From Microglena sp. YARC (lineage: Eukaryota > Chlorophyta > Chlorophyceae > Chlamydomonadales > Chlamydomonadaceae): a stretch of DNA of 64,000 nucleotides. The notes under the pieces are model-generated. The model did not search any database, was not told the DNA's origin, and saw only the letters and a list, made by a program, of their open reading frames with translations. Made by a program: the position numbers and the translations under genes. Shown here piece after piece: positions 39,196 to 49,150 of the stretch. The stretch is taken from NCBI GenBank assembly GCA_022414725.1, contig CM039462.1, forward strand, positions 114,688,949 to 114,752,948. Direction: 5' to 3'. Each line of letters begins with the position of its first letter. Within the stretch, counting starts at the first letter, position 1.

Positions 39196-41503
39196 CGACG
39201 TGCGTCAAGTGTTGTCGGGTTGCCTCTCGTGCCACCCTCATGTTCTTGGCGACGAGCGTCCTGACGTCGGTGTCGACCAGGTGGCGCACGCGTCCTGTCA
39301 TCTGCAACGCGCCCATCGGCCCCGTGGACCCGGGGCACAGGTATAGGTACATCCTGTCAAAATGCTCGGTGCTGAAGTCGATGCCCGCCGATATGGTCGG
39401 CGTGTACACGACGATCCGTTTGCTGCTCCAGAGTGCGTCTACGTCGATGAGCTTCGCCTTGACCGAGTTGGCTGTCTTGGACGTGTGCAGCAGGCAGAGT
39501 CTGGCCGCGTCCTTCGGGTCGTCGAATGTGTCAAGTGCGACCTTGTGCACCTGCATCGCTCTCTCTTGGCTGAGCGAGACGACGACGACGTTCCTGCCTG
39601 CGGTGATGTCGTCTCTGATCTGCGCGCTCCATGTCACCTCGTCCTTCGATATGGAGAATGTGCGCGCGTTCTCTGTGCTCCGGTAGTCGTTGACGACGAG
39701 CAGGTTGCGCAATCCGGCCTGCTTGAGGAATTCTTTCGTGACGCTGCCCCATGTCGCGTCCATTGTGACGACGCCGGTTGTCGTCGCGTTGAGCGTGTCC
39801 GCAAGACCCCGCATCTCAGCCAATGGGGTGACAACGGTTGGCGACAGAAAATGTCGCAGCAGAGATTCCACCTCGTCGAGTACAACTATGTCAAAGCCCG
39901 ATGTGAGGTATCGCATGCACGGGTGCTCTGCGAGCCTGTGTAGCGACTCGATCTGGCAGATAACGCGCGGTGTCTTATCCCTTCGCCTGAGGTCCTGTGG
40001 TGTGACGTCGGCGTCTAGGTATGATACAAATCCCTTGCGCGCCAGTTTTCTCTTGTGCTCTAGCGCGAGCGACTGTCTGTATGTGACGACGAGCACGGTC
40101 TTGTCCTCTCCCACGCGTTCTAGGAGTGCGTCTAGCATGGTGGACTTTCCTGACCCCATCGGGCTGCGCACTGAGAGCGTGTTGACGTCCTTTCGCTCCG
40201 GGTCTAACCACACGTCGACCGCCTGCTTCATCTCTAGGCATGCGTCTATGTCTATGTACTTACTGTTGACGTGCAATGCTCCCGCGTCCCATGAATCTCC
40301 AGCAGGTTCCACGAGTCTTCCTATGCACGCGGGTGCGTGGTTGTCGCATGTGGCGGAGAAGCACTTGACGATGCAGTTTCCTGCTGTGTCTACAAAGCAT
40401 CGCATGTTCTGCTCTCCGTGGTGTATGTTTCCTGTGTAGCAAGGTTCACTCCTGTCACTGTAGTTGAACCTGACGCCTACGGATCGATCAAATGCGTCCT
40501 CTGCGGGTCGTCTGTCGTGGAATGCTGACGGGTGCATGTCTCGTCTGAGTAGGTCGAGCATGCGCACGATTATGTCGGCGCGTCGGACGTGCGGTTCCTT
40601 CTCTACGGCCTTTGCGATGATGGATCCCGCCGCTCTGACTGCGTCTGCGACTGTTTGCGTGCGCGGTCGTGCTGGCCATGCGATCCCGTTCTTCTTGACG
40701 TATCTCGGTATGTGCTCTGGCACCTGTATGAGTGCGGCATCCTCTGGCACGTTTGAGATGACTGTCCTGAGTGCTGTGTTTGGGTCATCCTTGTGGTGCT
40801 TCTTTAGCGGGACGAGGACCGAGTCCGCATCCTTGTTGAACTTGCAGGACCCTAGCATTCTCATTTCCCTATCTTTTGTGAACACGCCTATGTCTACGAG
40901 CTTCCCGACTCCGTTTGGGTCTAGCTGCTGCAGTCTCATGGCGAGGTGTGCTGCGCCTGTGGTGTCTGATTGATGATTGCTGCTGTACACGTGGAGCGGC
41001 GTTCCTTCTCTCTTCGTGTCGATGATGAGGTGCAGGCTGAGCTTCTTGGCGTTTGGGCTGACGAGCCATATGAGGTCGTTGTCGACGTCGATCTGGATTC
41101 CGTAGTCGTTGCTGAATATCATCTTGATTGCGTCCTCTGTGTGTGCGACCAGCGCGGCGACGTCTGGGAAGGGCACCTGGTCGTTCGGAAGTGGTGGACC
41201 GTCGATATCAAGGTACGGCTTGCATGGCTTTCCGAACGGTATGATCTCGAACGCGTGTCTCGCGTGTCCCTTGAGTCTTTGCAGCGCCTCGTTTGCGTCT
41301 GTCCATTCCTTGTAGCATCCGAACTGTCTCCATCCACTGAACGGGTCCTGCAGCTGCATCTGCGCGCGTGCGCGCATGATCGTCGCATCTGCCTGCATGC
41401 TCGCCTTTGCGCCTTCGCCCCTGTGCCAGTTTGCTCCCAGCCCCCTGATGGGTGGGCATGGCGCTAAGTTGGCCTTGGGTTGTTTTGTTGCGTCCGTCGG
41501 CAT
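39152..41503 (-). CDS. Origin-binding-protein-like SF2 helicase fused to an AEP primase
   Basis: 783 residues from ATG 41503, intact, TGA end. Residues 90 to 225 look like an archaeo-eukaryotic primase: 'KPYLDIDG' with the DxD pair near 99, 'LSLHLII' with the SxH motif near 156 and 'DIGVFTKDREMRMLGSCKF' as motif III. A Cys/His patch ('CIVKCFSATCDNH', about 377 to 389) could bind zinc. From 445 a helicase related to herpesvirus UL9 follows: Walker A 'SPMGSGKST' (447 to 455), DEVE box 'IVVLDEVES' (539 to 547) and motif VI 'QMTGRVRH' near 740. Primase plus origin-binding helicase in one chain occurs in several large viruses and mobile elements. It is expected to start replication. The palindrome pair at 39000 and 41728 borders it. 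Confidence 0.88.
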   Translation of the reverse strand: MPTDATKQPKANLAPCPPIRGLGANWHRGEGAKASMQADATIMRARAQMQLQDPFSGWRQFGCYKEWTDANEALQRLKGHARHAFEIIPFGKPCKPYLDIDGPPLPNDQVPFPDVAALVAHTEDAIKMIFSNDYGIQIDVDNDLIWLVSPNAKKLSLHLIIDTKREGTPLHVYSSNHQSDTTGAAHLAMRLQQLDPNGVGKLVDIGVFTKDREMRMLGSCKFNKDADSVLVPLKKHHKDDPNTALRTVISNVPEDAALIQVPEHIPRYVKKNGIAWPARPRTQTVADAVRAAGSIIAKAVEKEPHVRRADIIVRMLDLLRRDMHPSAFHDRRPAEDAFDRSVGVRFNYSDRSEPCYTGNIHHGEQNMRCFVDTAGNCIVKCFSATCDNHAPACIGRLVEPAGDSWDAGALHVNSKYIDIDACLEMKQAVDVWLDPERKDVNTLSVRSPMGSGKSTMLDALLERVGEDKTVLVVTYRQSLALEHKRKLARKGFVSYLDADVTPQDLRRRDKTPRVICQIESLHRLAEHPCMRYLTSGFDIVVLDEVESLLRHFLSPTVVTPLAEMRGLADTLNATTTGVVTMDATWGSVTKEFLKQAGLRNLLVVNDYRSTENARTFSISKDEVTWSAQIRDDITAGRNVVVVSLSQERAMQVHKVALDTFDDPKDAARLCLLHTSKTANSVKAKLIDVDALWSSKRIVVYTPTISAGIDFSTEHFDRMYLYLCPGSTGPMGALQMTGRVRHLVDTDVRTLVAKNMRVAREATRQHLTHVDLYQWLRCDRGVKL

Positions 41504-41727
41504 CGTTTCAACCTTGTTCAGTCGGATAATAATCCAATTGCGTGGTTGAAATGGTGATTCGTGTTGATAATAATAACCCTTTGGTCTGGTACAACATCTA
41601 CATTTTGCTTACTCTGATCCTGTTTACACCATAAACATGTCATATCCTGCACATGAGTCCGCAGCTCAATTCCGTGCTTGACCTATAAGCAGGTGGATAG
41701 AGGGTTTATCCACCTTCGTCAGTTTTC

Positions 41728-41799
41728 AAGCAGTGCCATAGAAGTCATAATTAATATAGCAAAGCGTGTTTTTAAGTATGACTTCTATGGCACTGCTTG
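41728..41799. repeat. 72-bp palindromic element upstream of the primase-helicase
   Basis: CAAGCAGTGCCATAGAAGTC plus ATA pairs with TATGACTTCTATGGCACTGC plus TTG; the arms are 23 bases and perfect. The loop contains TTAATATAGCAAAGCGTG. Related half or whole copies sit in the 169-bp units at 38563 to 39195 on the other side of the gene. It could be a MITE or a replication/expression signal. Confidence 0.85.
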
Positions 41800-41824
41800 A
41801 CAATTTCACAATTCACCCCGTGGG

Positions 41825-41844
41825 TCAAGCAGACGTCTGCTTGA
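41825..41844. repeat. 20-bp palindrome TCAAGCAGAAGYCTGCTTGA family
   Basis: This copy has the sequence TCAAGCAGACGTCTGCTTGA. Others are at 42244 to 42263, 44483 to 44502, 46162 to 46181 (diverged) and 46336 to 46355. Each is followed by GA(G/T)AC and lies in an intergenic region, usually after a 'CTCCGTG(T/G)G(T/G)' block. It looks like a binding site or terminator hairpin. The stretch 41845 to 42300 otherwise contains motif repeats and no gene. Confidence 0.8.
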
Positions 41845-42339
41845 GACTACACGTGTCCCCCCATACCCCGACGCGCGCGTGTAAGCAGGTCAGATCCTAT
41901 ACATTCGACAGTGTTCCGCATCTTGTGTCCTCCTATACATTCTACAGTGTTCCGCCGTTTGCGTGTGTCCTCCTCCGTGTATCCATTGTACGTCTGTAAT
42001 CTGTCCGTCTTTTGCGTTTCTTACACTCTTTTGTTTGAGTCCGCACGCACACGAAACCCTTGTCGTCGACTAAATCCTCATGATACGCGCGTCCCAACCA
42101 ACTCTCTATCAATGCGTAATCCAATGCGTAATCCAATGCGTAATGTTTTCGCGCGCCTCTAATCTTCCACGAGTCCTCAACTGAATTCCCCTGCCCCCCT
42201 CCGTGTGTCCCGCGATTCCTCTTTCATACTCCCGACATAGTTGTCAAGCAGAAGTCTGCTTGAGACGACACGTGTCCCCATGCGCCTCGACAAATACGAA
42301 CCCTGTCCACGCCACACACACCCCAGCCATGTCAATCTT

Positions 42340-42785
42340 AACCGAGTACCGAAGTTCTCCAATTCTTCTCTCACGAACTCCGTGTGTATCCAGCGAACTC
42401 CGAAAGCTAATTCCGAGGGTGAACTCAGTGTGTTAGGGAGCATCCAGCGAACTCCGAAAGCTGATTCCGAGGGTGAGTTCAATAGTAGCAGTCATCGAGA
42501 TCTAGTCATGGTTACTTTCATTGCTGCTATTATTTGCGAGGCTTGCTAGCTCTATGTCTCCACCTGCGAAAGCATTATCAAGTCATGGTTACTTTCATGG
42601 CTGCTAGTATTTGCGAAGTTCGAGTTTGGATTGCGCTGGCTTGCTAGCTCTATGTCTCCACCTGCGAAAGCATTATCCAGTCATGGTTACTTTCATGGCT
42701 GCTAGTATTCGCGAAGTTCGCGTTCGGATTGCGCTGGCTTGCTAGCTCTATGGCTCCACCTTCGAAAGCATTATCCAGTAATTGA
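42340..42785. repeat. Short tandem repeats (about 50 bp and about 100 bp)
   Basis: Two copies of 'CCAGCGAACTCCGAAAGCT' followed by ATTCCGAGGGTGA lie at 42380 to 42480. Three copies of a roughly 100-bp unit with 'GTTACTTTCATGGCTGCTAG' and 'TTGCTAGCTCTATG' occupy 42507 to 42780. No gene. Confidence 0.8.
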
Positions 42786-42855
42786 TTGCGAAGATTGTGC
42801 TGGCTGCGAAAGCATGAGCTGACCAACCATCCACCCATGTTCGCAGGCACTGAAG

Positions 42856-43218
42856 ATGGCTATGATGAAGAAGGGGGCTATCAAGATTCAGCTCCGAACT
42901 TCCATGTGTATGCATTCCGAGTATGCAAGAAGTGTTCCGTACATCAAGAATGGCATCTTTTGCATCATCGACGAGGAGGATGGTGGCGATGATGTTGTCG
43001 ACAGGGAAGGTGTTCGACTGCGAGATTTGAAGCACTCTTCGTCTCCTGATTTTAGTGTCCTAATCATGAAGATGTTTGGTATGCCTATCCCTATGCTTGT
43101 GAATTGCAGGGATTGCCCTGCAAATGCAGTTGTGACAGTCGATCACTCGACTACATTCGAATCATGTGACTGTGGTGTATGCCCACTTAGCATGGGGGCG
43201 GGTGGGTCTGGACGTTAG
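42856..43218 (+). CDS. Hypothetical Cys-containing protein, doubtful
   Basis: A frame of 120 codons from ATG 42856 has an acidic centre ('CIIDEEDGGDDVVDRE') and Cys pairs near the end ('NCRDC', 'CDCGVC') that could bind metal. An alternative frame overlaps the first part. No family is recognised. Bases 43219 to 43568 hold a single diverged 96-bp repeat unit and no gene. Confidence 0.35.
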   Translation: MAMMKKGAIKIQLRTSMCMHSEYARSVPYIKNGIFCIIDEEDGGDDVVDREGVRLRDLKHSSSPDFSVLIMKMFGMPIPMLVNCRDCPANAVVTVDHSTTFESCDCGVCPLSMGAGGSGR

Positions 43219-43634
43219 TTGATGAGGTGGTGAGGGGTGAGATGGAGATCTATGTATTGATTGAGATTAGCTATTGTAACCAGTTGAATCCGCCCACTAT
43301 TCTCCCTGTCCCACTCCTTGCCTATGTTGTCAGCTGTACTACTAGGAAACTTTATTGGCATCTGATTCAGATTCTTTTTGAATTATTTTTTTGCAATCTC
43401 AACGTTTTCTGGAGACTGACACTGTTTTACCTGAAATGTAACCAAAATGCGGCGTCGGCCTAACTCAGCCTGGGGTGTCTCACGGTTAAGTTTTTCCGGT
43501 AAATTACGCATCAATCAATCCCTATTTTAAACGTGTTCACATGAACACCTCTGAAAAGACTCTCCATCTTGGGAACAAGAATTATTACAAAAAATGTGTT
43601 AGAATGTATAACAAAAAAAACGATCGATCGATCT

Positions 43635-43970
43635 ATGAACAATAAGAATAAGAAGACGAACACGAAACAATCCGCTGTATGCAATGATGGTGTCATACGC
43701 GTTCTCTTTGAGGACGATAAAGGCTCATTGTTCATTAAAAGGAAGGGTAAGGACGATCGCATGATGTTCGTTCCGTTCTCCAAACCAAAAAATGTAAAAA
43801 ATCAGAATGGAGGTTGGGGTTGGGGTATGTGCAAAGGAGAATCATGTAATGTAGCCAATGCCCCACAAATTCGTCAGCAGCAGCAGCATAAGCAGCAGAA
43901 GCAGCCGCAGGTAAAAGTTTATCCGCAAATGAAATGGCCAACCATGACTGGCATGAATGCCTATAAATGA
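43635..43970 (+). CDS. Hypothetical basic, Gln-rich protein
   Basis: 111 residues from ATG 43635. A Lys/Asn/Thr-rich start is followed by a beta-like segment ('VIRVLFEDDKGSLFIKRKGK'), a 'GGWGWGMCKGESC' patch and a Gln/Lys run. The leader and first codons are partly repeated at 46031 to 46085, which indicates a second, truncated copy. No family is recognised. Confidence 0.45.
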   Translation: MNNKNKKTNTKQSAVCNDGVIRVLFEDDKGSLFIKRKGKDDRMMFVPFSKPKNVKNQNGGWGWGMCKGESCNVANAPQIRQQQQHKQQKQPQVKVYPQMKWPTMTGMNAYK

Positions 43971-44140
43971 CCATAAATGGTCATGAATGGCTGAGCACCG
44001 GCAGCAGCGAGTCTTGCAGGGTCCGTATTCGCCCATCAGCGGACCCGTCCGTACACATACGTCTGCTGGTATCAGGCGGTGTCCATGATGATCCAACTAG
44101 ATAATTATATTTTATATTTGAATTACTACACAGAATAATC

Positions 44141-44308
44141 ATGTCTTCACAAACTTCCACCACCGGGCCATTGAAGAACATTTACTACGTTTTTGAATGC
44201 CAAAGCACCGGGTACAGAACTCGGGACTTTTCAAAAGTCATCCTTAATGAAAAAGGCCGGGAATTGGGTGCTAGGCAAAAAGATTCACATTTTTCAAGTT
44301 TCGTGTAA
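44141..44308 (+). CDS. Small protein, 55 residues, with a duplicated leader
   Basis: From ATG 44141: 'MSSQTSTTGPLKNIYYVFEC' then 'GYRTRDFSKVILNEKGREL'. About 35 bases upstream plus the first seven codons are repeated at 45417 to 45473. The downstream frame shift of 44193 to 44411 ('KSEKEVFVSEVIRDRNSRAS') may be its continuation. The pattern hints at the beginning of an exonuclease-type domain but is too short to tell. Confidence 0.35.
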   Translation: MSSQTSTTGPLKNIYYVFECQSTGYRTRDFSKVILNEKGRELGARQKDSHFSSFV

Positions 44309-44721
44309 GTCGGAGAAAGAAGTCTTCGTCTCAGAAGTCATTCGGGACAGGAATTCCCGTGCTTCCCCCTTAATAAAACCAAAAGGGGTGTCCAAGCATA
44401 ATTCTTCTTGATACCAGCATCTGAATTCCACTGCTCCGCTACGCGGTGCCCACGACCCCCCTTCAGAATTCCCATAGTGTTGTCAAGCAGAAGCCTGCTT
44501 GAGACCATACTGTTTTCTTTTGAGGACCGGGCCACATTGAATGCGGTTAAGTGATCATCCCAATACTGAGAATCTATGCAAAAGTTGGCTGTCCGCAAAA
44601 ACATTTCTTGGGGTTGAATTTGTACGAGCAGATATCGCCAACAATCACCGTCTTCCCCATATCTTCAGGGAACTCCCTTTTAAATGTCATCCTACTCAGC
44701 TTCTTGATTGCAGATTTCATC

Positions 44722-45234
44722 CTAAACAGGATCTGATGCATGCTTCCTGTATATTTCGAGTGAAATCTGGGCGTCAATCACAGGAGAATGTGCCGCATCT
44801 TGAATCGTCGTACCAAGAAGACCATACGCCATCTTTCGTAGTGAAAAAAAGTTGTAATTCTTGTAACGATCGTTCCATGCCTTGAGCAGGTCAGACAAAT
44901 CGACAATGGATGCAAAGTGAATCCCTTCTTCCAGCTGCATCCATTTGACATCTCCCTGTGGTCTGCATCCAACTATGATGCTTGTGCGAGGGCACAGAAT
45001 CTGAATGACTGATTCCCGGACCTCATCGAAAGTCTTTCCAGCAAGAATCTGCTCTCGCGTAACACCTGTCAGGGAAGTCATCGGATCGTAAATGTCATTA
45101 ACACAAATGACCTCGTTGAGCAGAAGCGTCCCGTCATCGTCAACAACCGCTACTTGGCATGGAGAGCGATCGTTGTGACCTCGCCCGGTGGCACATGCTT
45201 CAACATCAATGGAAATGTACCTTGAGTGTGACAT
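44722..45234 (-). CDS. DEDDh 3'-5' exonuclease (RNase T/ISG20-like)
   Basis: 170 residues from ATG 45234, chosen because the domain begins there; the frame is open upstream to 45405. The Exo I motif is 'YISIDVEACATG' (D and E near 9 and 11), Exo II 'CRPQGDVKWMQLEEG' (D near 100) and Exo III 'HSPVIDAQISLEIY' (H and D near 153 and 158). These residues bind two metal ions for removing 3' nucleotides from RNA or DNA. Length matches single-domain REX/ISG20-type enzymes, which are frequent in giant viruses. The gene is intact and ends near the diverged 20-bp palindrome at 44483. Confidence 0.85.
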   Translation of the reverse strand: MSHSRYISIDVEACATGRGHNDRSPCQVAVVDDDGTLLLNEVICVNDIYDPMTSLTGVTREQILAGKTFDEVRESVIQILCPRTSIIVGCRPQGDVKWMQLEEGIHFASIVDLSDLLKAWNDRYKNYNFFSLRKMAYGLLGTTIQDAAHSPVIDAQISLEIYRKHASDPV

Positions 45235-45412
45235 CTGTAATCTGTAATGTAAGTTGCATGGATCCATTTTGTTTACACTCGTTTTTTGACAGCCGCCGCC
45301 GCAAGCCTCAGTGCGGTGTGTCGTTTGGAGACAGATGTGAGTCTGCGCAAGCCACCGTGTCATGTGTGTGCGGTCTGTTGTCTGTCTGATGGACAAGGAG
45401 CCCAACGCGATA

Positions 45413-45510
45413 ATTATTTTTTTATATTTTAATTACTACACAGAATAATCATGTCTTCACAAACTTCCACAGGGCCTACGTTGCAAGAGGGAATGACGCC
45501 AAGAGTTTAG
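45413..45510 (+). pseudogene. Duplicated leader and start of the 44141 gene
   Basis: 'TAATTACTACACAGAATAAT' and the codons for MSSQTST match 44118 to 44161 almost perfectly, then diverge after 'GGGCC'. The remaining frame ends after 19 codons. This copy lies between the exonuclease and LRAT genes and shows that a promoter plus start codon was copied. Confidence 0.65.
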
Positions 45511-45513
45511 ATT

Positions 45514-46023
45514 TCATATTTGATGTGATGTAGTGTGGGTGTGAGGGAGCAGGAATGCATGGCAGACACGACTTATCAACACACACCTTCCCAAGCGGCA
45601 CGTTGCAGCAAACTTGTCACAATTCTCCTCAACGAGGTTGTACTCTACTACCGAGCCCTGCTCCACCAGATACTGTGCGAGCTTGAGTGAGCAGTCGAGC
45701 GGCAACGCATCCTTGTAAACGAGCACAGCTCCTGCATCTGCGCCTTTAATAAATAAGCCAAACGGACGTCTTGCCAAACCATCAGGCACGATGTCGAGGA
45801 CATGTGCATGACCGTGCTCACTTGTGCCTGCAAAAATGCCGTGATGCCAGTACCCCTTAGAGTCAGACCAAACGGCTATGTGGTCTCCAGGCCTGGCTTG
45901 AGTGCACAGCATATACGGCTCGTACTCCATGGTGGTTGCATAGTGACTGGCAGCCAGTGCCTGCTTGGTCAAGCCAATGCCTCGCAAGAACATCTGAACG
46001 TCCAGTTCAAGCTTGTCGCCCAT
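45514..46023 (-). CDS. LRAT/NlpC-type protein, intact copy
   Basis: 169 residues from ATG 46023. The papain-like acyltransferase core is complete: 'ARPGDHIAVWSDSKGYWHHG' with the catalytic His, 'IFAG', and 'LVEENCDKFAATCRLG' with the catalytic Cys. LRAT-type enzymes move or remove acyl groups on lipids at membranes; related viral proteins include picornaviral H-box/NC proteins. The protein ends in a His/Thr-rich tail. It is the reference for the two broken relatives at 25645 and 31853. Confidence 0.82.
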   Translation of the reverse strand: MGDKLELDVQMFLRGIGLTKQALAASHYATTMEYEPYMLCTQARPGDHIAVWSDSKGYWHHGIFAGTSEHGHAHVLDIVPDGLARRPFGLFIKGADAGAVLVYKDALPLDCSLKLAQYLVEQGSVVEYNLVEENCDKFAATCRLGRCVLISRVCHAFLLPHTHTTSHQI

Positions 46024-46615
46024 ACCACTACAAAAACCGATCGATCTATGAACAATAAGAATAATATGCAATGATGGTGTCAAACGTTCGATGCGAATAC
46101 AGAACGACTGTACGGCGTACCGTTTTGAATTAACATTTAAAGACTCCAAACAACTTATATGTCGAGCAGAAGTCTGCATGAGAAGCCACCAGGATGACCT
46201 GACCATAGCGAAAACCGCGACACATGCGGGTTCAATCAATCGAAGAGAAGTCTTACGTTGCGAGTCAGCAGCTGAATTCCACTGCCCCACTCCGTGGGGC
46301 CCGCTGTCCCCCCCTTCACGATCCCGATAGAGTTGTCAAGCAGAAGCCTGCTTGATACGACGTGTGTTCCGCATGCGCTTCGAAAAAAAGTAGTGTAAAC
46401 AATTAAACTTTTGTACAGTTAAAGCGTTCGAATTCGAATCTCTCTCTATCGAAATGCGACTCATTCGATGCGCCGAACGAAAAACCAGAATTTGCCCCCG
46501 TACAGACAGTTTTAGGATAGATCCGAATTAGATTTTGTTAGATGTACATCGGATTTGTGTTAGATACGAGTCGGTATCACACCGTGCTCGACACCCGACG
46601 CGGTGAGATGACCTT
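46024..46615. other. Intergenic region with truncated gene leader and palindromes
   Basis: Contains a copy of the 43635 gene leader (46031 to 46085), two copies of the 20-bp palindrome and AT-rich sequence. At 46470 to 46600 are 'TTAGAT' repeats ('GATTTTGTTAGATGTACATC', 'GGATTTGTGTTAGATAC'). No gene is seen. The boundary with the retroelement lies near 46610. Confidence 0.45.
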
Positions 46616-49150
46616 TTAGAAATTTGGGTCTAAATGGATGGCCACTAATTCAGCCCGGTTGTTAGTTCTGGTGGCGCCTTGGCCTCCTGGGTTAATGGAA
46701 TAGCTCATACCAGCCACAGGTATGTAGACCCCTGCACCTATTTTGCTGGGGGTGCCAGGGGCTCCCTTGATCAGGCTGCCATCAGTATAGACCTGCAGAC
46801 CTAGGGTAGGTATGGCTGGGTAGTGGCAGGGGTAGATAACTGTGGGGAGCAGAGGGGGGCAGTGGTGGGTGGTAGGCTGCCAGGGCAGGGTAGTGAGGGA
46901 TTTAAGAGTCCTGGGGTAGGTGATTTGTGTGTCTGAAGAGGTAAGGGTAGGATGTGCAGGGAGGTTATGTGGTTCCCAGTAGGGTGAGATGCTGAGCATG
47001 TGCTGTGACCAGATGTCTTTGAACCCCTGGAGACGGTTTAGGTATTCAGGTTGGCTGCTTGGGGTTGCTGATGATGAGAATGTGGAGCTTGTGGGAGGAG
47101 GTAGGGTTGTGATGTTTGCCCCCTAGCCAGGTTTCAGAGGTGCTGTAGATTTCAGAGAAAGGTCTGGAGTCCACGTGATGGATCCAGGGGTGGTGCAATA
47201 GTTTCTTGTAGGGGGCATTATAGTTGTCTGGGATGAGTAAGACAGTGCATGTTGGGATGTGTTGTGCTTCTGCGTGGTCAGCACTGGCTAGAGCCCACCT
47301 GAGTGCCTTGTGTGCATCGGTGACGGAGGTAGGGATGTCCACCAGTGATCCCCCTGTCCAGATGCTGTGGAAGAGGCTCCAAAGAGCTGGTCAGCTGGGT
47401 TCATGGAGGAAAATTCTTCATAGGCAGAATCTAGGTTGAGTGGGGTAGCAGTGCGGTGATGGGTGATGTTGAGGTGTAGGTTAGCTTGGTGCAGGGCTGG
47501 GGGAAGAGTGTAGGTGGAGGCAGGGGTGTCCTTGTGTCTGGTGTATAGGGCTGCAAGGTCAGGTAGGAATCCTCCTTGTGTGAGTTGGTTCCAAGTTGAA
47601 GGGCGTGTAGTTTTATTGTATTCATAGTGTGTGTGGAGGGAGGTGAGAAGGGTGTTGGTACTATGACCCCACACATTTCCCGGTGGGGTTATAGAGGAAT
47701 GTAGTGTCTGCATGCGTGTGGGTTTGATGGCCTTCTGAGCCAGTGAGGATGCCAGTTTGGGCTGTGTGTTTTGAGTGGTGATTGGATGTCCCAGGTAGGG
47801 TTTCGGTCATGAGTGTCTATGTGAAGAAGTTTGTGGACAAGGGCATGGTTATCAGCGTTGAAGCCAGGTGTAGTGGCCCATTGTCCCTGTTGCTGGGAGT
47901 TAGTAAGGTGGGAGTCTCTTCTGGGGTTAAGATGGGTTGTGGTGGTGGGTGTGTCTTTGAAGGCCTGGAGAAGGGTGTCATAGGTGGATTGGCCCAGCAT
48001 AGTGATGAGGTGGGTGGTGTGGTATGGTTGTGGTTTCCAGTGGACCTCAGAGGTGGTGGGAGTAATTGGGTTACTGTGAAGGATAGTGTAACCAATTTGG
48101 GTGTATTGACTGATATGGTCGTTGTGCATGGTGATGGGGGCCCATTGGAGGTGGGCAGTGGTGGTGATGCTGGTGTCCCTAGTGTCCATGGTCCGTTTGC
48201 TGCGCCAGCTGGTGATGCTGAGGGGTTTGTACTGGTTACCATAGGTGAGGTGAAGGAGACGGGTAGGGGGGGATGGGGATCCAGGGGTAGGGTGGAGCAT
48301 TGCTGCCTTGAGAAGATCAGGGTTGGAGACCTTAGTGATGTTGTAGTGCTTAAAGAAGGGCTTGGCTGGGCCGCGGATGATGGCCTTGCAGAGGTGAAGG
48401 CGGGATGCCCAGGTTGTCGCGGCTTCATTGTTGCCCCATGCTTTACCGTAGTGGTCGACGTTGGCGTTCCATTTGGCTGTGGAGTTGCAGGTGGTCCACG
48501 CCCACCATTGTTCCCCGCTGAGGTCTCGGAGAGGGTCTGCTGTGTAGTCCGCTTCCTTGACAGGAGGTTGCGCTCGACTGGTGGGGTAGCGCTGAGTTGG
48601 GGTGGAGGCCGGGCGGGCGACAAACATGTTCTGCGCATCGGCTGACGGTTTGGGTGGGATGGTGTATGACGAGGTAAGTTGTCGCTGCGGTAATGGAAGA
48701 GGGTTGGCATGGCTGAAGGAGGGGAGCAGGTCGGGGCTGTTGCCAGTGAGGTGTGCTGTAAGGAGGTTGAGGGAGCGCCGATGGTGCTTTGTGACTTTGC
48801 CCTGTGTGATAAGAGGGAGATCCGTGGTAGTGATAAGGTGAGTGCCTGCTGGAGTAACCAGGTCGTGGTATGTATAGATCCCTAGATCGTGGAAGGGAGT
48901 CACAAGGGAGACAGGGATGTGAGCAGGTTGAGGGAGTACTGATTGGATGTTGAGCTTATCCAGGAGTTCTGTGTCATTCCAGGTAATTTGGATGTTTGAA
49001 TGGTCTAGGAGTTGAAGTTGCCGGGCAAGAGATGAGTATTGGAGGAGTTTGGGAGAGAGAGAGGTTGGAGTGAGAGTGTGGAAAGTTTTGAAGGTTTTAG
49101 TGAGGAGAGATTTGGTTAGTATGCCCAGGCGTCCAGTGTCATTCATGGCG
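46616..49150 (-). mobile_element. Non-LTR retroelement fragment with RNase H, interrupting the provirus
   Basis: A long frame from about 49150 to 47689, then frames at 47713 to 47288, 47342 to 47046 and 46999 to 46616, together read as the C-terminal half of a LINE-like polyprotein. The end holds RNase H features: 'LQVYTDGSLIKG' with the first Asp, and 'TRTNNRAELVAIHL' with the Glu. The reverse-transcriptase core is missing, so the copy is 5'-truncated. GC and Thr/Pro/His bias differ sharply from the AT-rich capsid gene it abuts at about 49147. Confidence 0.75.

Noticed and set aside
39362..40439. Long plus-strand frames opposite the primase-helicase
   Set aside because: They are shadows of a GC-rich coding strand; the minus frame has all catalytic motifs.
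47782..48645. 287-codon plus-strand frame opposite the retroelement
   Set aside because: Val/Gly-rich antisense of the Thr/Pro/His-rich retroelement frame; no known motif.
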